Below are positions 7,816 through 16,749 of a DNA stretch of 64,000 bases, piece by piece. This stretch comes from RGIG1681 sp017467625 (GTDB taxonomy: Bacteria; Bacillota; Clostridia; Christensenellales; UBA1242). The notes beneath the pieces were generated by a model. It was not told where the DNA came from, made no database searches, and was given only the letters and a program-made list of their open reading frames with translations. Position 1 is the stretch's first letter. The number at the start of each line of letters is the position of its first letter. The position numbers and the translations under genes were made by a program. The stretch lies in the NCBI GenBank assembly GCA_017467625.1, contig JAFUSN010000004.1, positions 496,001 through 560,000 of the forward strand, written 5' to 3'.

Positions 7816-7841
7816 TTTTTAACTAACTTTTTTGTTATATT
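7812..7841 (+). promoter_or_regulatory. Probable promoter for the YigZ-recX operon
   Basis: TTGATT, 18-bp spacer, TATATT, 17 nt before the YigZ start. It begins inside the stop region of the preceding gene. Confidence 0.45.
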
Positions 7842-7858
7842 ATTAGTGTGAGGTAATT

Positions 7859-8581
7859 ATGGCAGGACAACCAGGTTATGTTAATGTTGACACAATATAT
7901 GAAGAAGAGGGTAAAGAAAAACAGGAAATAAAAAACGACTTTACCTCTGTTGAAGAAATGATTCCAGTTGAACTTGATATGAAAAAATCAAGGTTTATAG
8001 GTATGGCTTTTCATGTTGAAAGCGATGATGATGTTCACCAAATTATTGGAAATTTGAAAAAGAGTAATAAAAATGCTAAGCATGTTGCATATGCATACAT
8101 TTTGGGTGAAACATATGATGTTGCAAAAAATTCTGATGATGGTGAGCCAGCGGGTTCTGCTGGTGCTCCAATTTTTGAAGCGCTCAAAAAATTTCATATA
8201 ACAAACACTCTTGTTGCTGTTGTTCGTTATTTTGGTGGTGTTGAACTTGGAAAGAGTAGGTTAACAAGAGTTTATAATGCAACAGCAATTGGTGCACTCA
8301 ATGAAGCAAAAAAATATAGCATGGTTTACTGCAATGAAGTTGAAATTAAAGTGTCTTATCAAAACTATGGTTCGGTAAACAAGCTTTTTGCGGATTCAAA
8401 TGTGCATATAATTGAGCAAAAAAATGATGAATCTATGCCAATAATTAAAATTGCAGTTCCAGTTAAAACCTCTGAAAAGGTTTTAAATAGTGTCAGGGCA
8501 AGGACTCGTGGTGCTGGAGTTATAAATAAGTATGGAACAGGGTTTTATAAGTTTCCATACAAGGGAACAATTACGGAGTAA
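7859..8581 (+). CDS. YigZ/IMPACT-family protein (UPF0029)
   Basis: 240 residues. The IMPACT/YigZ N-terminal domain (residues 30-150) shows the hallmark run KSRFIGMAFHVES, AYILGE, SDDGEPAGSAGAPI and VVRYFGGVELGKSRLTRVY. The C-terminal 70 residues fit the DUF1949 ferredoxin-like domain. In bacteria this family is linked to ribosome or translation-associated functions, but the biochemical activity is not settled. The stop is 1 nt from the recX start codon, so the two are co-transcribed. RBS GTGAGG. Confidence 0.9.
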   Translation: MAGQPGYVNVDTIYEEEGKEKQEIKNDFTSVEEMIPVELDMKKSRFIGMAFHVESDDDVHQIIGNLKKSNKNAKHVAYAYILGETYDVAKNSDDGEPAGSAGAPIFEALKKFHITNTLVAVVRYFGGVELGKSRLTRVYNATAIGALNEAKKYSMVYCNEVEIKVSYQNYGSVNKLFADSNVHIIEQKNDESMPIIKIAVPVKTSEKVLNSVRARTRGAGVINKYGTGFYKFPYKGTITE

Positions 8582-8582
8582 A

Positions 8583-9206
8583 ATGGCACAAATAACCAAA
8601 ATTGAAGAACAAAAAAATAAAAAGCGCGTCAACATTTTCGTTGATGGCGATTTTTTTTGTGGGATTGGAAAAGAAACCGCTGTAAGTTTTAGGCTTAAAA
8701 CGGGCATGGAGATTAATGAAAAGATTTTAAATGAAATGGTCTTTGAAAGCGAAACAAAAAGTGCATTTGAAAAAGGAATTGATTATTTAGCATCAAGAAT
8801 GCATTCAAAATCAGAACTCGCTCAAAAACTATTAAAAAAAGGCTACACAAGCGAAGTTATTGATGCTGCAATAAAAAAACTTGAAAGTTATTCATATGTC
8901 AATGATGAGATTTTTTCAAAATGGTTTTTTGAAACAAATTCAAAATATTCAGTGCGTGTAATTGAGGGAAAATTAAGGCAAAAAGGCGTTGATAACAAAA
9001 TTATTGAAAAGGTTTCAAAAAATTCAAATCCAAACAAAGATTATGAACTATGTGTTAAATTTTCTCAAAAATATTTAAAAACAAAAAGTGTAGAAACTCG
9101 TGAAGAGATTCAAAAAATGTATGCTTTTTTAGCAAGAAAAGGGTTTGATTTTGAACTTATTAAAAAAGTATGTAGAGCCCAGTTAAATAAGGATTTAGAG
9201 GACTAA
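8583..9206 (+). CDS. recX: Recombination regulator RecX
   Basis: 207 residues. RecX proteins bind RecA filaments and limit recombinase activity. The tandem three-helix repeats are visible (AFEKGIDYLASRMHSKSELAQKLLKKGY, KLESYSYVNDEIFSKWFFE, RVIEGKLRQKGVD, and a C-terminal copy FLARKGFDFELIKKV). The start at 8583 has GGAG 4 nt upstream, overlapping the YigZ stop; upstream in-frame starts would run into YigZ. It is not linked to recA here. A terminator overlaps the stop codon. Confidence 0.88.
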   Translation: MAQITKIEEQKNKKRVNIFVDGDFFCGIGKETAVSFRLKTGMEINEKILNEMVFESETKSAFEKGIDYLASRMHSKSELAQKLLKKGYTSEVIDAAIKKLESYSYVNDEIFSKWFFETNSKYSVRVIEGKLRQKGVDNKIIEKVSKNSNPNKDYELCVKFSQKYLKTKSVETREEIQKMYAFLARKGFDFELIKKVCRAQLNKDLED

Positions 9207-9225
9207 GATTAGTCCTTTTATTTTT
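9197..9225 (+). terminator. Rho-independent terminator of recX
   Basis: Stem GGACTAA/TTAGTCC with a 2-nt loop and T-rich tail, containing the recX stop codon. Confidence 0.7.
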
Positions 9226-9268
9226 AGTCCTTATTAGTTATTTTTATATTACTTTTTTAATTTTGGTA

Positions 9269-9297
9269 TTGACACATGCGTGCGTTTATAGTATAAT
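9269..9297 (+). promoter_or_regulatory. Consensus sigma-A promoter
   Basis: Perfect TTGACA, 17-bp spacer, perfect TATAAT. It is one of the best promoters in the window and drives the 859-residue gene. Confidence 0.85.
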
Positions 9298-9303
9298 ATA
9301 TAT

Positions 9304-9474
9304 AACCATAAAGGATATGGTTAGTGATTAGTTAATCTAATCATTTTGCTATGCGTAGCCGCAGAATGCACTTTTTATAAGAAAATTTCAAAAGGGTATT
9401 GATTTTTGAATTTCTGCGTGTTACAATTCAAGCGTTGGACTTAAAAGTCAAATTAAGGGAGTAAAAGGAAAATT
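9304..9474 (+). promoter_or_regulatory. Long structured 5' leader
   Basis: About 170 nt between the predicted start and the ATG. It contains a hairpin around GATTAG/CTAATC (9328-9345) and a larger fold closed by CGCAGAA/TTCTGCG (9361-9419) enclosing an imperfect AAATTTCAAAA/TTTTGAATTT pairing. No known riboswitch class was recognised. A regulatory role is inference. Confidence 0.45.
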
Positions 9475-12054
9475 ATGGCAAAGAAAGTAGAAAAAACATC
9501 GGAAGAAATTTTGGCAGAAAAGAAAGATTATTTAATTAAGTGTGCTGAAGAATACAGGGCAGTTGTTGACCTTATGACTGACAAGAATTATGAAGAGTTC
9601 AAGAAGTCAGTTGGCGCTGTTGATGCTGAAGAAGATGTTATGAAAGCTTATTATGATTATGCGCAAGCTTTCAAAGCAGCGCTTGTATCAGCTTTTGGTG
9701 GCGAAGATAAAATTCCAGCAAATTTAAACGATCTTGAAAGTGAATTTGGAAAATTCGATAGTGCAAAAATCGAAAACTTTTATGATGCCGTTCACGATAA
9801 AAGAGAAGCAATTTCAGCAATGAAAACCAGAGCATTTGGTGGTTCAATCAAAAGCGGAGCATTTATTTTAAAACTCAAAGCTGAACTTGAAAAATTAAAA
9901 AAGGGTGAACCAGTATCTGCAGTTGTTATTAATCGTTTAAATGAAATTGTTCATGATATTAGGACAACTATTAACAAAAAATCTGGTGATGTTACTGCTT
10001 TAATTCGTAACTTGGAAATAACAATTTCTGGTATGGAATCAACAATGACTGCGGATAATACTGCAATTATTGACATCCAAGGAAAGGTAGATGAATTAAG
10101 CAAAATTGATTTTTCATCAATAACTTCTGATGTTCATGATTTGAAATCAGGAATGTCTATTGATAGATCATTTATAGCTGCTCGTAACAGATATTTATAT
10201 GAAGCTCTGTTCACTGAAAAGGAAGTTGTGATTGATGGAGTAAAAGTTAAAAAAGCTGATAGACTTGCAATTCTTTTAAAAGATGTTGAGGCCGCATTTA
10301 ATGCTATGCCTTCTGACACAAAGCAAAAGATTGATGCTGCAGAAGTAATGGAAATGATGAAACGTCAAGCAAAGCAATCACCTAAGAAGTTTCAAGTTTC
10401 AATGTCAGATGGGTCATCAATGACAAAGGGAACATTGATTACTCATACGTCTCCTGAAACTATTGATAAGTCAGACGAATCAACATTATTTGTTTCTGGA
10501 ATAACGAGAGCAAGGGCATCAGGTGCATTATTAGCTAGAAAAATTATTCATAATGTTGGAGTGTTCTTTACTGGAGCGGCAGTTGGCACTGCAATAACAT
10601 TGTTGACTCTTTCGCAGTTGGGAATGTTTCCAGCATCTGAGAAAGAAAAACTTCAACCAGAACCAACTCCAATTGTCCTTAATATAGATGCTAGCGAAAT
10701 GGAAGGTTTCCAAAAACAAGGTGAATTAATTTTAAATAATTATCCAAGCTTTGTTTTTGAACTCCAAAAACCTGGCGATACTGATTATGAAACTTTGCAT
10801 AACATTGCTTTTGCTGAAAATAGTTCAGCCCCATCTGCATCGTATTTAAATAACGGTGAATTGTTGAGTTGGGAAAATATAACAGAAAGCGATTTGAATG
10901 TTGGTCAAATGGTAGTTGCTGACATCAATAAAGCTTTTGAAGGTAATTATAACATTTATAAAGTAATTGGCGAAGATAAAGATGCAAAGAAAGAAGTTGC
11001 TTACACAGGAAAAGCGTCAACATATTCACCAGCTTCAACATATCAAAGATTTTTAGAGACAGCAAATGAATTTAATAAAATTAAGAATGATAACAAGGAA
11101 TTTAGTGAAGAGTATAGAGCATTCTTCAATAAATTGATTGAATATACAACTGATAATGACCTTACAACAGAGGAAAATGCTGATCTTGTTAACAACTTTG
11201 TTTCAAAAATTACCGATGCAAATGAAAAAGCTAGAGCAGAGCATTTGTTAAACGCATATTCAAACAAAGATGATAAAATTTCTAATCTCAATAAAACTAT
11301 TGAAGAACAAAATGCAAGAATTGATGAACTGGAATCAAAGGTTACAGAGCTCACAAATCAAGTTGAAGGCTTGGAAAAAGATTTAGAAGATGCAAATTTA
11401 AACCTTGCAACAAAAGATGCTTTAATTGAAAAACTTAATCAAGAAATTGATGGTTATAAATCTGAAATTGAAACATTAAAATCAACTATCACAGATTTAA
11501 ATAGCCAAATTGCTCAAAAGAGCAGCGAAATTGAAGGTTTGAAAGATCAAATTGAAGAATTAAAAAATCAAAATGCAGATAAAGAAGCAATTATTGAATC
11601 ACTTAATAGTGAAATTGAATCTCTTAACAGCCAAATTGCTGGGCTCGTTAATGAAAGAGATGCTGCAATTGCAAGAGCGGAAGCAGCTGAGGCTAAGCTT
11701 ATCGATCAAGCTGCAACAATTGCTGCACAAGCTGCAAAAATTGCAGAACTTGAAAATCAAGCTGCTAATTTGTTAGAACAACTTCAAAATGCAAATCTTG
11801 CAAATGCTGAACAACAGGAAATTGTAAATCAATATATTGCAATATGTGCTTCAATTATTGAAAATACATATGGCTACACATTTGTAGAAATGCGTCAAGA
11901 AGGTAGCACGGTTTTATATGTATTTGAAGATGATGCAACCGGAAAACAATACACTTTCACACAAGAGCAATTGTTGGCTTATGGAAATGGTGGAAATACA
12001 TCAGCTCCAAAAACAAATGACAATGGAAATCAAGATGAATATGAAAGACCATAG
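9475..12054 (+). CDS. Long membrane-spanning coiled-coil protein
   Basis: 859 residues, not a recognised family. Residues 1-340 are mostly helical and charged, with no signal peptide. Residues 362-384 are one membrane segment (VGVFFTGAAVGTAITLLTL). Residues 434-482 (KPGDT...IAFAENS...ESDLNVGQMVVADI) have the outline of a degenerate LysM module. Residues 590-785 are a long heptad coiled coil ending in an Ala-rich stretch, and residues 790-840 form a small globular end before a Gly/Asn tail. A cytoplasmic helical half and an external coiled-coil half joined by one helix would suit a division- or wall-associated scaffold, but that is inference. A strong promoter and long leader suggest high, regulated expression. 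RBS AAGGAAA. Confidence 0.8.
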   Translation: MAKKVEKTSEEILAEKKDYLIKCAEEYRAVVDLMTDKNYEEFKKSVGAVDAEEDVMKAYYDYAQAFKAALVSAFGGEDKIPANLNDLESEFGKFDSAKIENFYDAVHDKREAISAMKTRAFGGSIKSGAFILKLKAELEKLKKGEPVSAVVINRLNEIVHDIRTTINKKSGDVTALIRNLEITISGMESTMTADNTAIIDIQGKVDELSKIDFSSITSDVHDLKSGMSIDRSFIAARNRYLYEALFTEKEVVIDGVKVKKADRLAILLKDVEAAFNAMPSDTKQKIDAAEVMEMMKRQAKQSPKKFQVSMSDGSSMTKGTLITHTSPETIDKSDESTLFVSGITRARASGALLARKIIHNVGVFFTGAAVGTAITLLTLSQLGMFPASEKEKLQPEPTPIVLNIDASEMEGFQKQGELILNNYPSFVFELQKPGDTDYETLHNIAFAENSSAPSASYLNNGELLSWENITESDLNVGQMVVADINKAFEGNYNIYKVIGEDKDAKKEVAYTGKASTYSPASTYQRFLETANEFNKIKNDNKEFSEEYRAFFNKLIEYTTDNDLTTEENADLVNNFVSKITDANEKARAEHLLNAYSNKDDKISNLNKTIEEQNARIDELESKVTELTNQVEGLEKDLEDANLNLATKDALIEKLNQEIDGYKSEIETLKSTITDLNSQIAQKSSEIEGLKDQIEELKNQNADKEAIIESLNSEIESLNSQIAGLVNERDAAIARAEAAEAKLIDQAATIAAQAAKIAELENQAANLLEQLQNANLANAEQQEIVNQYIAICASIIENTYGYTFVEMRQEGSTVLYVFEDDATGKQYTFTQEQLLAYGNGGNTSAPKTNDNGNQDEYERP

Positions 12055-12060
12055 TTAAAT

Positions 12061-12090
12061 AAAAATCCTTACAATTTGTAAGGATTTTTA
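12061..12090 (+). terminator. Rho-independent terminator
   Basis: Stem AAAATCCTTACAA/TTGTAAGGATTTT followed by T-rich sequence, 7 nt after the stop. Confidence 0.85.
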
Positions 12091-12139
12091 TTTTGCAAAA
12101 AAGTTAGTGAACTAAAAGCCTTAATTTATTTTCCTTTTC

Positions 12140-12168
12140 TTGACTTTAATTTTTTAAGTTCATATAAT
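12140..12168 (+). promoter_or_regulatory. Promoter of lgt, leaderless arrangement
   Basis: TTGACT, 17-bp spacer, TATAAT, then 6 nt (AAAACT) and the ATG of lgt. The transcription start should fall on or beside the start codon; there is no Shine-Dalgarno sequence. Confidence 0.8.
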
Positions 12169-12174
12169 AAAACT

Positions 12175-12981
12175 ATGGAAAATTTGTTAGCAGTAAATCC
12201 AGTTGCTTTTCATATTGGAAACCGTCCAATTTATTGGTATGGAATAATAATTGCTTTTGCAATGATTGTTGTTATCATTGTTGCTACTTTGTTTTGCAAA
12301 AAGAAGGGAATTTCAAAAGATCTTCCTTTCACTCTTGCAATAATTGCAATCCCAATGGGAATAATTTTTGGAAGGTTGTTTGCTTGCTTGTTTGATGCGG
12401 GGCTTGACCTTTCAGATTATTTTAATTTTTCAACTGGTGGAATGAGCATCATTGGTGCCGTTATTGGTGGAGCGCTTGGTCTTTTGATTTATGCACTCAT
12501 GACCAAAACCAAAGATATACTTTTAATTTTTGATATTACAGCCTCTGTGTTGCTTCTTGCTCAAGCAATTGGAAGATGGGGAAATTTTTTCAACGGTGAG
12601 GTGTATGGTCAAGTGATTGAATCCACTTCAATCTGGGCAAAGTTTCCATTTGCAGTTGAAATTAATGGAACATATTATCAAGCATTGTTTTTCTATGAAT
12701 GTGTTTTAAATTTAATTGGGTTTATTTTTACATCAATTGTATTTTTTAAATCCAAACGCAGTGGTTTAACTGTTTCAACTTATTTAATTTATTACGGAAC
12801 GGTTAGAACAATTTTAGAGCCACTTCGTCAAAGCGAATATGTTTACATGCTTTGCAAAATTAGGCTTTCACAAGCGCTGAGTATTTTAATGATAGTAATT
12901 GGAGTTATTCTTTTGTTTGTATGCGCCAACAAAAGAATAAAAAATGACACTGAAAACGAGGTTAAAAATGAAAAAAAATAG
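12175..12981 (+). CDS. lgt: Prolipoprotein diacylglyceryl transferase
   Basis: Integral membrane enzyme that transfers diacylglycerol from phosphatidylglycerol to the lipobox cysteine of prolipoproteins. 268 residues with seven hydrophobic segments. Family motifs are present: YWYGIIIAFA near the start, GGMSIIGAVIGG, the signature AIGRWGNFFNGEVYG (from residue 131), YYQALFFYECVLN and a C-terminal LEPLRQSEYV. Several lipoproteins in this window (163-residue, 371-residue and possibly 210-residue genes) would be its substrates. The next gene overlaps its end by 14 nt. No lspA is seen nearby. Confidence 0.95.
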   Translation: MENLLAVNPVAFHIGNRPIYWYGIIIAFAMIVVIIVATLFCKKKGISKDLPFTLAIIAIPMGIIFGRLFACLFDAGLDLSDYFNFSTGGMSIIGAVIGGALGLLIYALMTKTKDILLIFDITASVLLLAQAIGRWGNFFNGEVYGQVIESTSIWAKFPFAVEINGTYYQALFFYECVLNLIGFIFTSIVFFKSKRSGLTVSTYLIYYGTVRTILEPLRQSEYVYMLCKIRLSQALSILMIVIGVILLFVCANKRIKNDTENEVKNEKK

Positions 12982-13960
12982 CATAAATATTGAGGAAATA
13001 ACCAGACATGAACTTTCTACAGTTGAAACAAATGACAAACTTGCAAAACTTGAAAAAGAAAGTTTAAAAAATAAAAAAATAATTGATGAATATAAAGATC
13101 GTGAAAAGGCGACAGCTCGTGCACTGATTATTTATGAGCGCAAGGTTCGTTGGCTTAAAGAAACACTTGTTAATGAGCTCCTTGATTCATGCAAAACCAT
13201 TGATAAATTTTCCGATGCATTCAATGTGGATTGTGAACGAGCAGGTGTTAGTGACACTGTGAAAAGACATAGTGCAGATTTAAAAGTTGTTGAAGAAAAA
13301 CTTTATGAAATTTGCAATAAGCTTGAAGCTAATGCAATCATAACGCAAAGTGATAGAGATTTCATTTCAAACAAAAAACCACCAAAACCTAAAAAGGCTG
13401 AGGGGGATATGGATTCTCGTTTTGATAAACTCCGCACAGAGTTTGATCAAAAAATTGGAAAGAGCGTTTTAAGAAAACCTGGTCGTCCAAAGAAACAAGA
13501 TGAAAGTATTGTTGCATCAATCGGGCTTGGGCACAAGCCAGGAAAGAAAATTGAACAAGATGAATCTGTTAAAGAAAAATTAAATAAAATTTTCTATGAT
13601 GCACCAACTAAAAATAAAAAAGCAGTTGCATCAACAATTCCTGAATCAAGTGATAGTGTGTTTGATTTTGATGAAGCTTTAAATCCAAATGTTTCTTTAA
13701 AAGATATCATGGCAGATTTGATGACAGAAAAAGAAGATGAAATTAAAGTACATTCAAACACTTCCATTCAAAATGAAATTAAAGAAGCACAAAATAAAAC
13801 TAGGGCTGAACTTATCGAATCCGGATTTTTAAGAAACCCAACATTCAAACAAAAAACAACAGCACCTGCCCAAACAGAAATAAAAAAGGAAACACCTAAA
13901 AAAGCAACTTTTGAACAAAAGTTTTTATCACTTCAAGATGTTTTTGATGAAACAAAATAA
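12968..13960 (+). CDS. Hypothetical protein with AT-hook-like motif
   Basis: 330 residues, not recognised. Residues 1-115 are helical and charged with a likely coiled coil. The middle is Lys/Pro-rich and contains RKPGRPKKQ (GRP at 172-174), which looks like an AT-hook minor-groove-binding motif. The C-terminal half is acidic and low in hydrophobics, so probably disordered. No membrane segment. The ATG at 12968 is chosen (GAGG 6 nt upstream) over an earlier in-frame ATG at 12944 inside lgt. Overlap with lgt suggests translational coupling, but no functional link is evident. DNA binding is inference from the motif only. Confidence 0.65.
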   Translation: MKKNSINIEEITRHELSTVETNDKLAKLEKESLKNKKIIDEYKDREKATARALIIYERKVRWLKETLVNELLDSCKTIDKFSDAFNVDCERAGVSDTVKRHSADLKVVEEKLYEICNKLEANAIITQSDRDFISNKKPPKPKKAEGDMDSRFDKLRTEFDQKIGKSVLRKPGRPKKQDESIVASIGLGHKPGKKIEQDESVKEKLNKIFYDAPTKNKKAVASTIPESSDSVFDFDEALNPNVSLKDIMADLMTEKEDEIKVHSNTSIQNEIKEAQNKTRAELIESGFLRNPTFKQKTTAPAQTEIKKETPKKATFEQKFLSLQDVFDETK

Positions 13961-13980
13961 TAAATAAATTAATCATAAAA

Positions 13981-14012
13981 ATAAACCATGAAAAACAATC
14001 ATGGTTTATTTT
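13981..14012. terminator. Bidirectional terminator
   Basis: 11-bp stem ATAAACCATGA/TCATGGTTTAT with T runs on both strands, between the converging AT-hook gene and groEL. Confidence 0.8.
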
Positions 14013-14076
14013 TTTTGTATTATATTTCTTAAAATGTATAAAAAAGCGTATATAAACTAAAAAATATCAATTTTAC

Positions 14077-15660
14077 TTATGTGTTTTGTTTTATTTCAGC
14101 AACCAAACATTCGGTTGTAAGAATTGTTGATGCAACGCTTGCAGCATTTAAAATTGCATTTTTTGTAACTTTTGTTGGATCAATAATTCCGCATTTAAAC
14201 ATATTTTCCCAAGTCCCAGTTAGTGCATTGAATCCCACTTCCGATGAAATTGATTCTCTTGCTTTGCTTAAAATAATTCCTGGTTCCGCACCTGAGTTTA
14301 TTGCAATTTGTTTTAGTGGAATTGACAAACAATCCAGCACAATTTTTGCACCAATTTGTTCATCACCTTGAAGTAAATTTAAAATATTTTTTACTTTTTC
14401 TTCTGCTGAAAGAAGAGCAATTCCGCCACCAGCAACAACACCTTCTTGACTTGCAGATTTTGTTGCAGAAAGAGCATCTTCAATTCTAAGTTTCTTTTCA
14501 TGCATTTCAATTTCACTTGGCGCACCAACTTCAATAACAGCAACTCCACCAGAAAGTCTGGCAAGTCTGTCTTCTAAAAGAGTTTTATCAAATGTGTCAA
14601 GTTCATTATTTAGTTCTAATTTAATTCTATTTTTTAGTGAATTAATTTCATTATTTTTTGATTTTCCACCAACAATGATTGTTTTGTCTTTAAACACTTT
14701 AACAAGATTTGCTTCTCCAAGGTCGTCCAGCTTAACATTACTAAAATCATGAACAATTTCTTTAGAAATTAAATTTGCACCAGTTAGCAAACAAATATCT
14801 TCTAAATATGCTTTTTGTTTTTCGCCAAAAGAAGGTGACTTAACTGCAACTGAAATAAATGATCCTCTTATGTCATTTAAAATAAGAGTTGAAAGAGCTT
14901 CACCTTCAACATCATCAGCCACAATTAAAAGAGGTCTTGAACTTTTCATAACTTCTTCAAGAAGAGGCAAAAGGTCATGAGTTACTGACAGTTTTTTATC
15001 TGTAACCAAAATGTAAGGATTTTCAAGTTCTGCAAATCCTTTATCCTGTTGAGCCATATATGGCGAAATATAGCCACGCTCAAACTCAAGGCCTTGAGTA
15101 AACTTTAATTTAGTTTGAGCTGTTTTTGATTCTTCAATTGTTATAACGCCATCTTTTCCAACTTTTTTAAAAGCTTCGCTAATTAGTTTTCCAATTGATT
15201 CATCTCCAGCTGAAAGACTTGCAACTTGTTCAATTTCGGTTTCACTTAAAACTGGTTTTGAAATTTGTTTAAGATGGTCTAAAACAGTGTTTATCGCCTT
15301 ATCAATTCCTCGCTTAACAACAATTGGGCTTGCTCCATTAGCAACATTTTTAAGTCCGTCAACAACCATTGCCTCAGCCAAAATGCAAGCAGTTGTTGTT
15401 CCATCTCCAGCATTGTCGTTTGTTTTAACTGAAACTTCTTTAATCATTTTTGCGCCAATGTTTTCAAATGGATCGTCAAGCTCAATTTCCTTCGCAATTG
15501 TAACTCCGTCATTAGTGATTAATGGGGTGGTAAATTCTCGGTCTAAAACAACATTTTTGCCTTTTGGTCCAAGGGTAACTTTAACAGCTTTTGAAAGTTT
15601 TTGAATACCATTTTTTAATTTGTTTAAAGCCTCATCACCAAATAAAATTTTTTTAGCCAT
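14077..15660 (-). CDS. groL: Chaperonin GroEL (Hsp60)
   Basis: 60-kDa chaperonin subunit that folds proteins in an ATP-driven double ring with GroES. 527 residues with conserved blocks KVTLGPKGKNVVLD, TNDGVTIAKEI, NAGDGTTTA (catalytic Asp), EVGAPSEIEMHEKK and VVAGGGIALL. It ends in TTECLVAEIKQNT, so the usual Gly-Gly-Met repeat tail is missing and the protein is about 15 residues short. The ATG overlaps the groES stop by one base. The two genes form a bicistronic unit closed by the terminator at 13981-14012. Confidence 0.97.
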   Translation of the reverse strand: MAKKILFGDEALNKLKNGIQKLSKAVKVTLGPKGKNVVLDREFTTPLITNDGVTIAKEIELDDPFENIGAKMIKEVSVKTNDNAGDGTTTACILAEAMVVDGLKNVANGASPIVVKRGIDKAINTVLDHLKQISKPVLSETEIEQVASLSAGDESIGKLISEAFKKVGKDGVITIEESKTAQTKLKFTQGLEFERGYISPYMAQQDKGFAELENPYILVTDKKLSVTHDLLPLLEEVMKSSRPLLIVADDVEGEALSTLILNDIRGSFISVAVKSPSFGEKQKAYLEDICLLTGANLISKEIVHDFSNVKLDDLGEANLVKVFKDKTIIVGGKSKNNEINSLKNRIKLELNNELDTFDKTLLEDRLARLSGGVAVIEVGAPSEIEMHEKKLRIEDALSATKSASQEGVVAGGGIALLSAEEKVKNILNLLQGDEQIGAKIVLDCLSIPLKQIAINSGAEPGIILSKARESISSEVGFNALTGTWENMFKCGIIDPTKVTKNAILNAASVASTILTTECLVAEIKQNT

Positions 15661-15950
15661 TATTTTACCTCCACAATTCCAAAAATATCACTTTGCCTAA
15701 CAACGGCAAAAACTTCATCATCTTCTCTAAATTCAACTGCGCCATATTTGTTATATAAAACTTTATCATGAATTTTAACTAACATTTCGTTTTTTTTGCC
15801 ATCAAAATTTTCTCCATTTCCAACTGCAACAACTTCAGCCAAAATAGGCTCGTCGTTTGAAACTTCCGGAATAAATATTCCTGATTTTGTTTTGTTTTCT
15901 TTTTGGATTGGTTTCAAAACAACCCTGTCAAACAAAGGTTTTAAATTCAT
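15660..15950 (-). CDS. groS: Co-chaperonin GroES (Hsp10)
   Basis: 96 residues, the lid of the GroEL cage. Family landmarks: LKPLFDRVVLKP at the N-terminus, a mobile loop around SGIFIPEVS, GDKV-equivalent HDKVLYNKYGAVEF, and a C-terminal DIFGIVEV. RBS AAGGAGAT lies 7 nt upstream. A TATAAT at about 15979-15984 (minus strand) is a plausible -10, but its -35 is poor. No CIRCE inverted repeat (TTAGCACTC-N9-GAGTGCTAA) is visible upstream. Confidence 0.95.
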   Translation of the reverse strand: MNLKPLFDRVVLKPIQKENKTKSGIFIPEVSNDEPILAEVVAVGNGENFDGKKNEMLVKIHDKVLYNKYGAVEFREDDEVFAVVRQSDIFGIVEVK

Positions 15951-16052
15951 AAAAATCTCCTTAATTAATAAATTATATGTAACTTAAATTGGTTTATAAC
16001 ATGAAGTTTGTCATTTATTTTCCTGCGAAGCCATAAAATTACTTATACCATC

Positions 16053-16685
16053 ATGTTAACCCACAAAATATCAAAATTCAAGAACCCGTGCCATCACATT
16101 GTCACGCTAATTTTGATAATTTCATTATGCATGAATTTAATTGGGTGCAGCTTTTCAAAACTCAACATGCGTAACTTTTATTTTGTTTATATTGCCAAAT
16201 ATAAAGTTTCTGGAAACAATAATCAGGCTAAAAGTGATGCAGAAAAACAATCAATTGTTGGCAGTGAAATTAACGATGGAATTTTTAATTATTACTGCAT
16301 TGGAGTTTTTGATAATAAATTAAAAGCTCAAAAGTTTTGTGATGAAGTGGAAATTAAATCACAAATTTTAAATTTAAAAAGGGTAGAAGTATTGAAAAAT
16401 AATTTAAATCAATTTAATTTTGTTGAAATAACAGAAAGATTTTTTGATGAATTTAGTGGAGTTGAAACAGCTCAAAAATATAAACTTCTTTTAGAAAAAT
16501 TGCGAAAAACAACTAAAAATAATGAAATTCGTTCTTTAATAACAAGGTCAATCAACTCCATAAATGAATTTTGTTTGAAACGAAATTTAATGAGTGCATA
16601 CATAAATCAAGCTCAAAAAATGTTTGTCGAACTTATGTTTTTCAGCTTAATTGCGTCAAATAGTATTCAAATTATCAAAAATTGA
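16053..16685 (+). CDS. Putative lipoprotein with SPOR-like region
   Basis: 210 residues. An N-terminal hydrophobic segment (residues 15-31) ends in a lipobox-like NLIGC (C32), so it may be a Lgt substrate. Residues 75-110 (FNYYCIGVFDNKLKAQKFCDEVEIKSQILNL) have the spacing of a SPOR peptidoglycan-binding domain (aromatic-x-x-GxF...A...), but the match is weak. The remainder is helical. No clear RBS was found; the ATG at 16053 is chosen because it places the signal sequence correctly, and an earlier in-frame start at 16008 is possible. It lies divergent to groES and before sepF, which would suit an envelope role. Confidence 0.55.
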   Translation: MLTHKISKFKNPCHHIVTLILIISLCMNLIGCSFSKLNMRNFYFVYIAKYKVSGNNNQAKSDAEKQSIVGSEINDGIFNYYCIGVFDNKLKAQKFCDEVEIKSQILNLKRVEVLKNNLNQFNFVEITERFFDEFSGVETAQKYKLLLEKLRKTTKNNEIRSLITRSINSINEFCLKRNLMSAYINQAQKMFVELMFFSLIASNSIQIIKN

Positions 16686-16696
16686 GAGATTTTAAT

Positions 16697-16724
16697 TTGA
16701 AATTTTCACAAAATATGTTATGAT
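16697..16724 (+). promoter_or_regulatory. Probable promoter of sepF
   Basis: TTGAAA, 16-bp spacer, TATGAT, ending 25 nt before the sepF ATG. Confidence 0.55.
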
Positions 16725-16749
16725 AAAATTACTATGAGGAGGGCGTGAT

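Noticed and set aside
12944..12967. Upstream start of the AT-hook-like protein inside lgt
   Set aside because: The ATG at 12968 has a properly spaced GAGG; the earlier ATG has none.
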